A stretch of DNA of 64,000 bases, taken from contig NZ_NFLF01000016.1 of the NCBI RefSeq assembly GCF_002160765.1, positions 1 to 64,000 on the forward strand. The letters run 5' to 3'. A program made the position numbers and the translations under genes. The notes beneath the pieces were generated by a model. That model did not search any database. It was given only the letters and a program-made list of their open reading frames with translations, and had not been told where the DNA came from. Positions 1 to 8,440 of this stretch are shown here, one piece after another; within the stretch, counting starts at the first letter, position 1, and each line of letters opens with the position of its first letter. The stretch is from Lachnoclostridium sp. An138 (GTDB lineage: Bacteria; Bacillota; Clostridia; Lachnospirales; Lachnospiraceae).

Positions 1-105
1 GTGATCCAGACGGAGAAACCAGCCTGTTCCTGAGTTCTTCGCCGTCGATAAGGCACTCAGAGCATTGCTTTTGTGTGCTGTCAAGGGTGGCGTAAGCTGC
101 CATCA
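1..105 (-). other. possible 5' end of an unrecognised gene, cut by the window edge
   Basis: An open frame of 35 codons starts at an ATG (103-105) and runs off the left edge; it begins MAAYATLDSTQKQCSECL. No good Shine-Dalgarno sequence precedes it, and a plus-strand frame is also open over much of the same stretch. I do not recognise the peptide. It could be the start of a gene, a transposon-borne fragment, or chance. Confidence 0.25.
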
Positions 106-373
106 AACATCATATCTGCGATTTTCAAGGTTCAATCTGAGCCTATTTCTTAGACTTCATTTTTTCATAACTCATTTGACACTACCTTTTTCTTTCCTCT
201 GAGGCTCATGCCTGAGCCATATTCCAATATAGCTACCCTCATTATAATATATTTTCTGCGGAATACAACTCCCGATGCTCCTGATTGTCCCTGACGTTTT
301 TTATAACAGCACTATGACGCTTTTTATGGCGCTTTTTTACGCCGTTTCCGGAAATATCCGTATCTTATCTTTC
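106..373. other. AT-rich gap, no gene recognised
   Basis: No supported gene lies here. A short palindrome (GGCTCA, 4-nt loop, TGAGCC) is at 203-218, and T-rich tracts lie at 300-340, downstream of the methyltransferase stop. None has the form of a clean intrinsic terminator. Confidence 0.5.
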
Positions 374-1168
374 CTATTCGGTCTCTTTTTTTCTCAGTTC
401 TGCCATTGCTCCATAATGCAGAACCGTAAATTCTTCCGGCGCAATCTCAGACAGAAGCTTTCTGTGCTCCCGTTCCCATAACTCAATTTCCTTATCCGTA
501 AGGGATGCTCCGATTCCCCGGCAGGCTTTCATCCTTCCGTTCCAGCTTTCTCGGGTAAACGGAACTCTTATAGGATATTCCTCATGGTAAACCAGGTCAA
601 AGCTCTCCAAATAGCAGTCCGGTATGGCTATCGGATGCATGGTCTCCCCTGCTCCGCTCCATTTGGGGCTGTATTTCAGTACCAGCTCTTCACTGGCTCC
701 CGCAATTCTGTCCTCAAAAGGCAGCCAGGCCATATAAAGGACCAATATTCTTCCTCCCGGCTTCAGTATGCGCCTGAATACCGGCATAACCTTCTCATGC
801 TGAAAATACCAGAAACACTGACAGGCTGTGATCACATCAAAGGAAGCTTCGGGAAAATCAAGCTCTTCCGCGGGAACCGTTCTATATTCAATCTCCATGC
901 CTTCCGAAAGAAGCCTGGCCTGGGCAATCTGATTTTCCGAAAGGTCGGTTCCCGTCCACCGGGCGCCATAACGGTACATATTCCTCGGAAGCACACCCGT
1001 TCCGGTCCCCACATCCAGCACCCTCTGCCCGGCCGCGCACAGATTCCGCCCGGTAATCCGGTCATAAAATTCCTGCGGATAGATATCCCTGTATCTGGCG
1101 TAATCCAAAGAAGTCCTTCCCCAGTCAAAGGGCTTTCCTCCGTCAATGTTTATGTCGGAACGTTCCAT
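374..1168 (-). CDS. class I SAM-dependent methyltransferase
   Basis: A 264-residue protein with the Rossmann-type methyltransferase fold. Motif I (VLDVGTGTG) is at residues 50-58, the acidic ribose-binding segment (TGTDLS) at about 72-77, and the post-motif LKPGGRILVL at about 135-144. It resembles the UbiE/Methyltransf_11 group, whose members methylate small molecules or lipids with S-adenosylmethionine. There is no signal peptide or membrane segment, so it should be cytoplasmic. GGAGGG lies 8 nt before the ATG. It is the last gene of the run that begins with potD. The substrate cannot be told from sequence. Confidence 0.85.
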   Translation of the reverse strand: MERSDINIDGGKPFDWGRTSLDYARYRDIYPQEFYDRITGRNLCAAGQRVLDVGTGTGVLPRNMYRYGARWTGTDLSENQIAQARLLSEGMEIEYRTVPAEELDFPEASFDVITACQCFWYFQHEKVMPVFRRILKPGGRILVLYMAWLPFEDRIAGASEELVLKYSPKWSGAGETMHPIAIPDCYLESFDLVYHEEYPIRVPFTRESWNGRMKACRGIGASLTDKEIELWEREHRKLLSEIAPEEFTVLHYGAMAELRKKETE

Positions 1169-1209
1169 TTTCCAGCCCTCCTTCCATAGCTTCTCATTTT
1201 CAAAAACCG

Positions 1210-3315
1210 CTATTTTCCTTTTCTCTCCGCGCGAAAAGCTTTCAGGTCATACCAGGCAAAAATCAGCGCCAGAACCTCAAAGGCAATCATCACCGGATAT
1301 CCACCCGACAGGTACCAGTAGAGAATCGCATTCCATCCGGAAATCTCCGAATAAGAAATACCTCCCAGAAGCACCAGATAGCTGGCAAGAAGAGAGGTCA
1401 CAACCAGCCAGCGTGCCAGACTGTCTTCATCCTTTTCCTTCTTTACCAGACAGCGTATCCGGCGGACGCTGAGAAGAAGCCAGGAGACAAAGCCCAGCGC
1501 AGCCAGAACCGGTCCCGTCCAGCGGTATACCTGAAGAATACCGTTCAGAATCCCACCCTTATAGTTGATGGATGCCAGAAAGCCATGCCGCTCCGGCACA
1601 TCCCAGTACCAGTCCAGATTCAGCCGGGAGTTCTCCCGCTCCACCTGAGCCACGTCCTCTGACAGTTCATATTCATCCAGAAGTTCCCCGTTCCGATATG
1701 CGCGTAAATATACTGTCTGCGGTTTGTCCTCCACGGAAAGCTTCAGCGAGAACCGGCATTTTTCACTGCCGGACGCATCGATCCCCTGCTGGGCCAGATA
1801 GGAAGCCACATCCTCGCTCTCTGTAAACTCCGCCGTTCCGAGAACGGTTCCATCTGAGAGCTCTGCCTGCAGGGTCACGCCCTCCATGCCCTCATAGGAC
1901 ACATACCAGCCTGCCATTTCCACCAGATCTGACTCATACCAGACCGCCTTATCCCCGGTAATCCGCTCAAACAACGGAATTCCACCGTTTTCGTCCGGCT
2001 CACTGTAGAGGTAGACAAGAGTCTCCATCTCGTCATAGGTGGTCGTGTAGGCAATCGCTTTTCCCATCGCTCCGAACAGATCGCCCAGATATCCCTTTCG
2101 CCAGGGCGACATATAAGTGGAAGGCATCGTGGCCTGCCGCTCCAGAAGACCTGCGTCCAGAGCCGCCTCGATCTCATCCCGTATCTGAAGACAGACGGCA
2201 TTGGCTGCAGCTCCGTCCGTGTAATATCCTGCTTCCTCCAGAGCTGTCCGGAAGATCCAGAACACCCAGCCGTCCCGTACCTCCCAGTTTTCCGCGTCAC
2301 CTTCTTCTCCGGCCCAGTATTCCTTGCTGCTCTGGATATAGGGCTCCAGCTCCTTCAGGGTCGGACAGACCTCGCACATGCGGGCAATTTTCTCATTGGT
2401 CATGGTGACGCCCGGAATATCCTCTTCGGGCTTGACCGACATCATGCTCTTGTACATTTCGGCGAAACCGCCGGACTGCAGCTCGTTCGTGACTTCAATT
2501 CCGTAATGGTTCAGATTCTGGCGGGCAATCCATTTTCCCGCTCCCCAGAGACTTAAGAACGGTACCAGCACCAGCAGGACTTTCAGCATATAGGGTCTGG
2601 CTGTCCCCAGAGTCTTTTTCCCGGCCGTTCCTGCTGCAGAAACAGGCATCTCTGTCTTCCGCTCTCTTCTCCACATCCCAAACAGACTTCCCAGATACAC
2701 CAGGACAAACACCACGAGAAAGGGAACAATCCAGATCGCGTCCTCCCGCGTGTAAAAGAAGCTGACAGTTCCGGCCGCAGCCGCGATCATCCAGGAAATA
2801 TGTTTCTTCACAGGCTCCCGTCTCCGCAGATAGACCGCCAGGAAACCTGCGAAAATGAACAGTACCTGAATGTAGGAAATGCTGTTCCGGTACACCCTCT
2901 GAAAGGCCTGCAGGGAATAGGACACCGGATTCCAGAGCAGGGCCAGATAAAGCGCCAGCCGCGGCAGAGGCTTTTTCACCAGAGGCCGCAGCGCATAGAC
3001 AAAGACCATGCAGCTTACCGTATACAAAAATGCCGTCACATTCAGATAAGACAGATGAAAGAAATTGATGACTGCCAGGTAGAGCGGGAAAAACATGCCT
3101 TTGGTCAGAGTCAGGCTGTTGTATTCCCCCAGCCACTGGCCGCTTCTTAAGGTATCCGCCAGATGCACCATGATCCAGTCGTCATGAATTCCCTTCGGCA
3201 CTGCCATGATCGGAAGATTATATACCAGAAACTGCTTCACAAGACCGAAGCCCGCCATAATCAGAAGCAGAAATATTTCCTTTTTTACAGGCGAAAGCCT
3301 CTTCCACATATTCAT
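1210..3315 (-). CDS. polytopic membrane protein, GT-C glycosyltransferase-like
   Basis: A 701-residue integral membrane protein. About nine hydrophobic segments fill the first 260 residues. A large soluble, presumably extracytoplasmic region follows (about 270-590), then three or four C-terminal helices. After the first helix comes HDDW (residues 44-47), in the place where GT-C glycosyltransferases, which use polyprenyl-linked sugars, carry acidic catalytic residues. The layout fits a surface glycosyltransferase of the ArnT/PMT type, but no family signature is certain. The ATG overlaps the cdd stop as ATGA, so the two are translationally coupled. It is otherwise best called a conserved membrane protein. 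Confidence 0.6.
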   Translation of the reverse strand: MNMWKRLSPVKKEIFLLLIMAGFGLVKQFLVYNLPIMAVPKGIHDDWIMVHLADTLRSGQWLGEYNSLTLTKGMFFPLYLAVINFFHLSYLNVTAFLYTVSCMVFVYALRPLVKKPLPRLALYLALLWNPVSYSLQAFQRVYRNSISYIQVLFIFAGFLAVYLRRREPVKKHISWMIAAAAGTVSFFYTREDAIWIVPFLVVFVLVYLGSLFGMWRRERKTEMPVSAAGTAGKKTLGTARPYMLKVLLVLVPFLSLWGAGKWIARQNLNHYGIEVTNELQSGGFAEMYKSMMSVKPEEDIPGVTMTNEKIARMCEVCPTLKELEPYIQSSKEYWAGEEGDAENWEVRDGWVFWIFRTALEEAGYYTDGAAANAVCLQIRDEIEAALDAGLLERQATMPSTYMSPWRKGYLGDLFGAMGKAIAYTTTYDEMETLVYLYSEPDENGGIPLFERITGDKAVWYESDLVEMAGWYVSYEGMEGVTLQAELSDGTVLGTAEFTESEDVASYLAQQGIDASGSEKCRFSLKLSVEDKPQTVYLRAYRNGELLDEYELSEDVAQVERENSRLNLDWYWDVPERHGFLASINYKGGILNGILQVYRWTGPVLAALGFVSWLLLSVRRIRCLVKKEKDEDSLARWLVVTSLLASYLVLLGGISYSEISGWNAILYWYLSGGYPVMIAFEVLALIFAWYDLKAFRAERKGK

Positions 3316-3830
3316 GGAATTTCGTCCTCCTTTTCCACCGCCGTCTTTCCAAGATTCTCCGGGCCAAAGCTTAAAGGAAGAAGCTCCTTCAGCAGATACG
3401 TGCGCAGATCCTCTTCTCCGGTTCCCAGTATGATCCGGAAGCTTTCCGGATCACAGAATTCCCTCATGACCTGGCGGCAGACGCCGCAGGGGGCTGTCAG
3501 GGCCAGCGCTCCCCCTCTCCCGGTTTCTTTCTTTTCCGTGCTTTCTTTTTCACTTTCCTCTCTTCCGGTTCCGCCGGCTTGGATGCCCCCGGCCGGGCCT
3601 CCTGCGATGGCGATCGCCAGAAAGTCTCTTTTTCCCTCGCTGACCGCCTTGTAAATGGCCGTGCGCTCCGCGCAGATGCCCGGCGTATAAGCCGCGTTTT
3701 CCATATTGCAGCCTGTATAAACGCTGCCGTCCGCACAAAGCAAAGCTGCCCCTACCCGAAAATTCGAATAGGGGCTGTAAGAATATTCTCTTGCCTGTAT
3801 CGCTGTCCGCATTAATGCCTTATCATCCAT
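3312..3830 (-). CDS. cdd: cytidine deaminase with an internal low-complexity insertion
   Basis: Hydrolytic deamination of (deoxy)cytidine to (deoxy)uridine in pyrimidine salvage. The zinc site is complete: CAE at residues 53-55 supplies the Cys ligand and catalytic Glu, and PCGVC (114-118) gives the other two Cys ligands, as in the homotetrameric bacterial enzyme. The protein is about 172 residues against a usual 130-140. The excess is a charged stretch at about 79-107, rich in Gly, Glu, Lys and Ser, between the two zinc motifs, plus a slightly long C-terminus. I chose the ATG at 3830, which has GGAGG 8 nt upstream, over a TTG 18 nt earlier. It follows punA and overlaps the next gene by ATGA. 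Confidence 0.9.
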   Translation of the reverse strand: MDDKALMRTAIQAREYSYSPYSNFRVGAALLCADGSVYTGCNMENAAYTPGICAERTAIYKAVSEGKRDFLAIAIAGGPAGGIQAGGTGREESEKESTEKKETGRGGALALTAPCGVCRQVMREFCDPESFRIILGTGEEDLRTYLLKELLPLSFGPENLGKTAVEKEDEIP

Positions 3831-3857
3831 ATTCACTGCCTCCGCCAAGAGCTCCTT

Positions 3858-4697
3858 TCAGGCTCTCCCATTGATAGCCAGAATTCCCGCCGTCACCAGT
3901 TTCTGGAACTGCTCCGCTGTCCGGTCCGCCGTCTCCTGGACCTCCTCATGGGAAAGCTTTTCTCCTGTAACGCCTGCCGCCATATTGGTAATGCAGGAAA
4001 TCCCACAGACACGCATTCCCGCATGGTGAGCGGCGATTGCTTCACAAGCCGTACTCATGCCGGCCGCATCCGCTCCCAGCGTCCTTGCCATCCGTATCTC
4101 AGCCGGAGTCTCATACTGGGGGCCGGAAAACTGAATATACACGCCTTCCTGAAGGGGGATGCCGGCTTTTCCGGCAGTCTCTCTCAGAATGGCCCGGTAC
4201 TCCGCGTCATAGGTATCCGTCATGTCACAGAACCGCGGGCCCAGGCTGTCCAGATTCGGGCCAATCAGCGGAGAAGGCACCATCTGGGCGATATGATCCC
4301 GGATCAGCATCAGGTCTCCCGGCCTGTAATCCGTATTGATACCGCCCGCCGCGTTGGTCAGGAACAGCGTCTCTGCTCCCATCAGACGCATCAGGCGGAT
4401 GGGCAGCACCACATCACTCATGGCATATCCTTCATAATAATGAACCCGTCCCTGCATACAGACTACCGGCACCTCGCCCACATATCCGAACACAAAACGG
4501 CCTTTATGACCTTCCACTGTGGAGCGCGGGAAGCCTTCCATATCCCGGTAATCCAGAGTTCCTGCTATTCGGATATTGTCCGTATCCGCATATCCTCCAA
4601 GTCCGGAACCCAGCACCAGCGCTGTCTTCGGGACAAGGGGAATCTTTTCCCTGATGCTTTCATAACAGCCAGCCAGTTTCTCATATATGGGATTCAT
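3858..4697 (-). CDS. punA: purine-nucleoside phosphorylase (trimeric type)
   Basis: Phosphorolysis of inosine and guanosine to free base and (deoxy)ribose 1-phosphate in purine salvage. The 279 residues match the trimeric PNP family. The phosphate-loop segment LGSGLGGYAD is near residues 29-38, GRVHYYEGY near 82-90, and TNAAGGIN near 114-121. MSTACEAIAAHHAGM near 215 gives the conserved Met and Glu of the base-binding pocket. AGGAGGGG lies 8 nt before the ATG. It sits 27 nt upstream of cdd, a common pairing for nucleoside salvage. Confidence 0.95.
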   Translation of the reverse strand: MNPIYEKLAGCYESIREKIPLVPKTALVLGSGLGGYADTDNIRIAGTLDYRDMEGFPRSTVEGHKGRFVFGYVGEVPVVCMQGRVHYYEGYAMSDVVLPIRLMRLMGAETLFLTNAAGGINTDYRPGDLMLIRDHIAQMVPSPLIGPNLDSLGPRFCDMTDTYDAEYRAILRETAGKAGIPLQEGVYIQFSGPQYETPAEIRMARTLGADAAGMSTACEAIAAHHAGMRVCGISCITNMAAGVTGEKLSHEEVQETADRTAEQFQKLVTAGILAINGRA

Positions 4698-4715
4698 CGG
4701 TACCCCTCCTGTTCT

Positions 4716-5159
4716 TCATCGATCCAGCGCCATCTGATCATAGTCCAGAAATTCGAAGCCCAGCCGTCTGTAGAGACGGACAGCCTTCTCATTGCTTCCC
4801 GTTACCTCAAGACGGAAACGCCGGATTTCCGGTCTTTCCTTCATCACAGCCTCGAAAAAACGGCTTCCATATCCTTTGCCCCGGGCTTCCTCCTTCAGGT
4901 ACAGCTCTTCAAACATCAGGCAGCGTCCGCCCACCTCACAGGCATAATAGACTGTCACATAGGCAAACCCGATGATTCTGCCGTCCTCTTTCAGTACATA
5001 GCCTTCCAGAACCGGGTCCCCGCTGACCGCGTCTTCGAAAGTCTTCTCCCGTTTCTCCTGCTCCACCGGATGGCTGACCGCATCACTCTGGTAAAAAGCG
5101 TCCACCATGGGAAGCACCTCGGAGCGCATCTCTTCCGTCATCTTCTCCACTGCAAACAT
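4716..5159 (-). CDS. GNAT-family N-acetyltransferase
   Basis: A 147-residue single-domain GNAT protein. The acetyl-CoA pyrophosphate-binding motif A is YLKEEARGKGYGSRFFEAV (about residues 88-106, the R-G-x-G-x-G/A form), followed by VTGSNEKAVRLYRRLGF, the usual motif B ending with the conserved Tyr. The acceptor is unknown. It lies between potC (13 nt) and punA (18 nt), in the polyamine-uptake transcript. A polyamine acetyltransferase role is therefore tempting but is only inference from position. Confidence 0.85.
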   Translation of the reverse strand: MFAVEKMTEEMRSEVLPMVDAFYQSDAVSHPVEQEKREKTFEDAVSGDPVLEGYVLKEDGRIIGFAYVTVYYACEVGGRCLMFEELYLKEEARGKGYGSRFFEAVMKERPEIRRFRLEVTGSNEKAVRLYRRLGFEFLDYDQMALDR

Positions 5160-5172
5160 AGAAGTCTCCTTC

Positions 5173-5973
5173 TTACATCTTTTTCTCCAGTTTACCCTGA
5201 ATCAGCGTAGCCGTCAACAGGATCACGATGGTTCCGAGAATCATAAGAGTAGACAGCGCATTTACATCGGGGGAAACGCCTTTGCGCACCATGCCAAGAA
5301 TCTTCAGAGGCAGCGTCTGGCTCTCCGGGCCTGCGGTGAAAAAGCTTACCACCACGTCGTCAAGAGACATGGTCAGAGCCAGCATCCCGCCGGAAATCAC
5401 GCCCGGCGAAATCATCGGAAGCGTCACGCGGAAAAAGGTACGGAACTCATTGGCTCCCAGGTCTCTGGCTGCTTCTTCTATAGACTTATCGAAGCCTGCC
5501 AGTCTTGCCCGCACAGTAATCACCACAAAGGGCATGGAAAAGGTCACGTGCGCAATGATCAGCGTAACCATATTCATATTGACATTGATGGAAGAAAAGA
5601 AAATCAGCAGAGCAATCGCGAATACCAGCTCCGGGATCACGATCGGAATATACAGAGAGCTGCTGATCAGATTCTTCAGCTTAAATTCAAATTTATACAT
5701 TCCCAGCGCGCAGAGCGTTCCGATCACAACAGACAGGATTGTACTCCAGAAAGCCACAATCACGGTATTGAAAAAGGACTGCATCAGCTGCCGGTTTTCA
5801 AACATCCGCCCATACCATTCAAAAGTAAAACCCTGAAAAGTAATATTCATCTCTGAAGTGTTGAACGAAAACGCAATCACCACAAAAATAGGCAGATATA
5901 AAAACAGATAGACCAAACAGGCATAAAATACGCTGCCCGGCTTAAATTCTCTGACTTTTCTACGTTTCTTCAT
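5173..5973 (-). CDS. potC: spermidine/putrescine ABC transporter permease PotC
   Basis: A 266-residue inner-membrane permease with six hydrophobic segments. The cytoplasmic EAA loop is SIEEAARDLGANEFRTFF at about residues 167-184, where the ABC subunit PotA docks. It pairs with PotB for import of polyamines (or related compounds) delivered by PotD. AGAGAGGAA precedes the ATG, and the gene is 29 nt downstream of potB. Specificity within the polyamine/opine/iron transporter class comes from the whole pot gene set, not from this subunit alone. Confidence 0.93.
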   Translation of the reverse strand: MKKRRKVREFKPGSVFYACLVYLFLYLPIFVVIAFSFNTSEMNITFQGFTFEWYGRMFENRQLMQSFFNTVIVAFWSTILSVVIGTLCALGMYKFEFKLKNLISSSLYIPIVIPELVFAIALLIFFSSINVNMNMVTLIIAHVTFSMPFVVITVRARLAGFDKSIEEAARDLGANEFRTFFRVTLPMISPGVISGGMLALTMSLDDVVVSFFTAGPESQTLPLKILGMVRKGVSPDVNALSTLMILGTIVILLTATLIQGKLEKKM

Positions 5974-6002
5974 CTTGGTATTCCTCTCTTTTGCTGCATG
6001 AG

Positions 6003-6857
6003 CTACGCCATGTCTTCCAGGGAACCGACTCTCGTGTACAGTCTCATCAGAACCAGCGTAATCACAATCAGCACAATGGAAAGCACCGCGCCCAGCGGCC
6101 AGTTCCGGGCTGAAAGGAACTGATTCTTGATCAGGTTTCCGATATACATGGTCTTTGCGCCGCCCATCATGTCTGAGATAAAGAAGAATCCCAGGGACGG
6201 GATGAAGGTCTGAATAGACCCCGCAAAGATGCCCGGCATCGTAAGGGGCAGAATCACGCGCGTAAAAGTGTGCGCTCTGGACGCGCCAAGGTCGCTGGCC
6301 GCCTCCAGAAGAGAATTGTCCAACTTTTCGATGGACGTGTGAAGAGGCAGCACCGTAAAGGGCAGCAGCGCATACACCATACCCAGCAGGACAGCGCCGT
6401 CTGTATACAGCATATTCAACGGCTCATCGATGATGCCGACCCACTGCAGGAAATGGTTGATAATGCCTTCTGTCCGAAGCAGTGTATTCCATCCGTAGGT
6501 ACGAATCAGAGAGTTCGTCCAGAACGGAAGCATGAGAAGCAGCACCAGGGCCGGCTTCCATTTCTTGGGCGCGTTCGCTATGATATAGGCAAAGGGATAG
6601 CCCACAATCAGGCAGATCACTGTAGTCTCCAGTGAGAGCCACAGGGAATCCGCAAATACTTTCACATACTCTTTATTGAACAGAGCCGCGTAGTTGGAAA
6701 GCGTAAAGGTAAAATCCACGCCTCCATAGGCGTTTTTCGTCAAAAAGCTGATACCGATCACATAAATCAGCGGTATCATCAGAAAGAAGCCGAGCCAGAG
6801 CACGGTCGGCCCTACCGTCACCAGCGCGCCGATGCGCTTCTTAAAAGATTTGATCAT
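6003..6857 (-). CDS. potB: spermidine/putrescine ABC transporter permease PotB
   Basis: A 284-residue polytopic permease of the binding-protein-dependent transport class. The EAA loop LLEAASDLGASRAHTFTRVI is at about residues 184-203. The first helix is preceded by basic residues, placing the N-terminus in the cytoplasm. Its start lies within the last 17 bases of potA, with GAGGG 8 nt before the ATG, so expression is coupled to the ATPase. It forms the membrane channel with PotC. Confidence 0.93.
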   Translation of the reverse strand: MIKSFKKRIGALVTVGPTVLWLGFFLMIPLIYVIGISFLTKNAYGGVDFTFTLSNYAALFNKEYVKVFADSLWLSLETTVICLIVGYPFAYIIANAPKKWKPALVLLLMLPFWTNSLIRTYGWNTLLRTEGIINHFLQWVGIIDEPLNMLYTDGAVLLGMVYALLPFTVLPLHTSIEKLDNSLLEAASDLGASRAHTFTRVILPLTMPGIFAGSIQTFIPSLGFFFISDMMGGAKTMYIGNLIKNQFLSARNWPLGAVLSIVLIVITLVLMRLYTRVGSLEDMA

Positions 6858-7989
6858 TTGTCATTCCCTCTATCTCTACCGACTGCTCAATTACATTATA
6901 AATCTGCTCTTCCTTCGTCCGCATCACCACGGCTTTTCCGGGATTCCAGAACACATTGACCGCAGTTCCTACCGGAATCAGCTCATCCTCCGCCGGAGTC
7001 ACGCTTTTGAGCATCTGGCCATTCGGCATCTCAATCATGGTCTTATTGGTGGAACCGATGAAAATATGCTCCTTCACCTGTCCCCGGAACCGGAAGCCTT
7101 CCTTTGCTTCCATAGAAATCTTCAGATTCTCCGGGCGGATACAGAGATATACCATTTCTTCCATCCGGTAGCCTGTCTCATGGATCACGGCCTTGCCGGA
7201 TTCCATTGTGACCTCGATGGAATCATCCGTCATGTTTTCTATATATCCCTCGATGATGTTGGACTCGCCGATAAAGTCGGCCACAAACTTGGTCTCCGGA
7301 TGATTGTAAACCTCCTCCGGCGTACCCACCTGCTCCAGGCGTCCCCTGTTCATAACCGCAATCCGGTCGCTCATGGTCAGGGCCTCCTCCTGATCATGGG
7401 TTACATAGATAAAGGTGATTCCAAGCCGGCGCTGCAGCGCCTTCAGCTCGCCCTGCATCTGCTTTCTGAGTTTCAGATCCAGAGCTCCCAGAGGCTCGTC
7501 CAGAAGGAGCACCTTGGGACGATTTACCAGGGCCCGCGCAATCGCCACTCTCTGCTTCTGTCCGCCAGACATCTGGGCAGGCATCCTTTTTTCCATGCCG
7601 TCCAGCTGCACCAGCTTGATCATCTCCTCCACCCTGCTGCGGATCTCATCTTTTTTTACTTTTTTCTCCACCAGTCCGAACGCGATATTGTCAAATACGT
7701 TCATATGGGGAAAGAGGGCATAATTCTGAAACACCGTGTTGACATTCCGCTCATTGGGCTTTTTGTCATCCACGTCTTCTCCCTCCAGAAAAATCTGGCC
7801 TGATGTGGGCACCTCAAATCCGGCAATCATACGGAGCGTCGTCGTCTTTCCGCATCCGGAGGGTCCCAGCATGGTCAGGAACTCTCCCTCCTCTACGTCC
7901 AGATTCAGCTTCTTTACGACGCGCTCATCATCAAAGCTCTTATCTACATCCGTAAGTCTGATGATTACGTTCCCCCGGGTATCACTCAT
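6841..7989 (-). CDS. potA: spermidine/putrescine ABC transporter ATP-binding protein PotA
   Basis: A 382-residue ABC ATPase that powers the PotBC permease. Walker A is GPSGCGKTTT (about 38-47), the Q-loop is near FQNYALFPHM, the signature is MSGGQKQRV (about 139-147) and Walker B LLLDEPLGALD. The H-loop is YVTHDQEEA. The C-terminal third is a TOBE-type regulatory domain, as in PotA and MalK. GGAGGAA precedes the ATG. It lies between the PII gene (17 nt) and potB (17-bp overlap). Confidence 0.95.
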   Translation of the reverse strand: MSDTRGNVIIRLTDVDKSFDDERVVKKLNLDVEEGEFLTMLGPSGCGKTTTLRMIAGFEVPTSGQIFLEGEDVDDKKPNERNVNTVFQNYALFPHMNVFDNIAFGLVEKKVKKDEIRSRVEEMIKLVQLDGMEKRMPAQMSGGQKQRVAIARALVNRPKVLLLDEPLGALDLKLRKQMQGELKALQRRLGITFIYVTHDQEEALTMSDRIAVMNRGRLEQVGTPEEVYNHPETKFVADFIGESNIIEGYIENMTDDSIEVTMESGKAVIHETGYRMEEMVYLCIRPENLKISMEAKEGFRFRGQVKEHIFIGSTNKTMIEMPNGQMLKSVTPAEDELIPVGTAVNVFWNPGKAVVMRTKEEQIYNVIEQSVEIEGMTNDQIF

Positions 7990-8006
7990 CTGCTGTTCCT
8001 CCTGTA

Positions 8007-8345
8007 TTACAGGGTCTTGTATCCACGCTCCCCTGTTCTGATTCTCACCACATCGTCAATTGTGGAAATAAATATCTTTCCGTCTCCTACGCTTCCCGTC
8101 GTCAGCTTCTGCTGAAGCTCCACCAGGATTTCCTCCAGATCCTCGTCCCACACGACCGTCATCACATGAATCTTCGGCAAAAGATTCATCTCCAGATTCA
8201 GCTCCTCAAAATCCTTGGCGTCAGCCTTCTGGCGTCCGCAGCCCATGGCCGCAGTCACCGTCATGCCGGAATATTCATTCTGCGCAAGAATCTTTTTGAT
8301 GATATCCAGTTTATCCGGTCTCGTAATAATCTCTATTTTCTTCAT
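8007..8345 (-). CDS. PII-family signal protein with atypical T-loop
   Basis: A 112-residue trimeric PII-type regulator. PII proteins sense ATP/ADP and 2-oxoglutarate and bind transporters or enzymes through the T-loop. GRQK (37-40) and the C-terminal TGSVGDGKIFIS (83-94) are the family signatures. Aligned without gaps to E. coli GlnB, residue 51 is Leu, not the uridylylated Tyr, and residue 46 is Phe, so control by GlnD-type uridylylation is not expected. The start at 8345 has GGAGGTGG; an in-frame upstream extension lacks one. It sits between potD and potA, so it probably senses nitrogen or energy status for this transporter. Confidence 0.92.
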   Translation of the reverse strand: MKKIEIITRPDKLDIIKKILAQNEYSGMTVTAAMGCGRQKADAKDFEELNLEMNLLPKIHVMTVVWDEDLEEILVELQQKLTTGSVGDGKIFISTIDDVVRIRTGERGYKTL

Positions 8346-8385
8346 AAGCCACCTCCGCTTAAATATGTTACTCAGCCATTGCTGT

Positions 8386-8421
8386 CCCGCCATACCGTGC
8401 GTATCGCAGCGATATGGCGGG
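8386..8421 (-). terminator. strong hairpin between potD and the PII gene
   Basis: CCCGCCATA and TATGGCGGG form a 9-bp stem with a longer, partly paired loop, 20 nt after the potD stop. No T-run follows, so it is more likely an mRNA-stabilising or attenuating hairpin than a full terminator. It would let potD, the binding protein, be made in excess of the downstream genes. Confidence 0.55.
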
Positions 8422-8440
8422 AGCACAAAAAATACAGCTC

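Noticed and set aside
3948-5210. Long plus-strand open frame opposite punA and the GNAT gene
   Set aside because: It lies wholly antisense to two clear family genes, has no recognisable domain and no proper ribosome site, and mirrors the GC-biased codons of the real genes.
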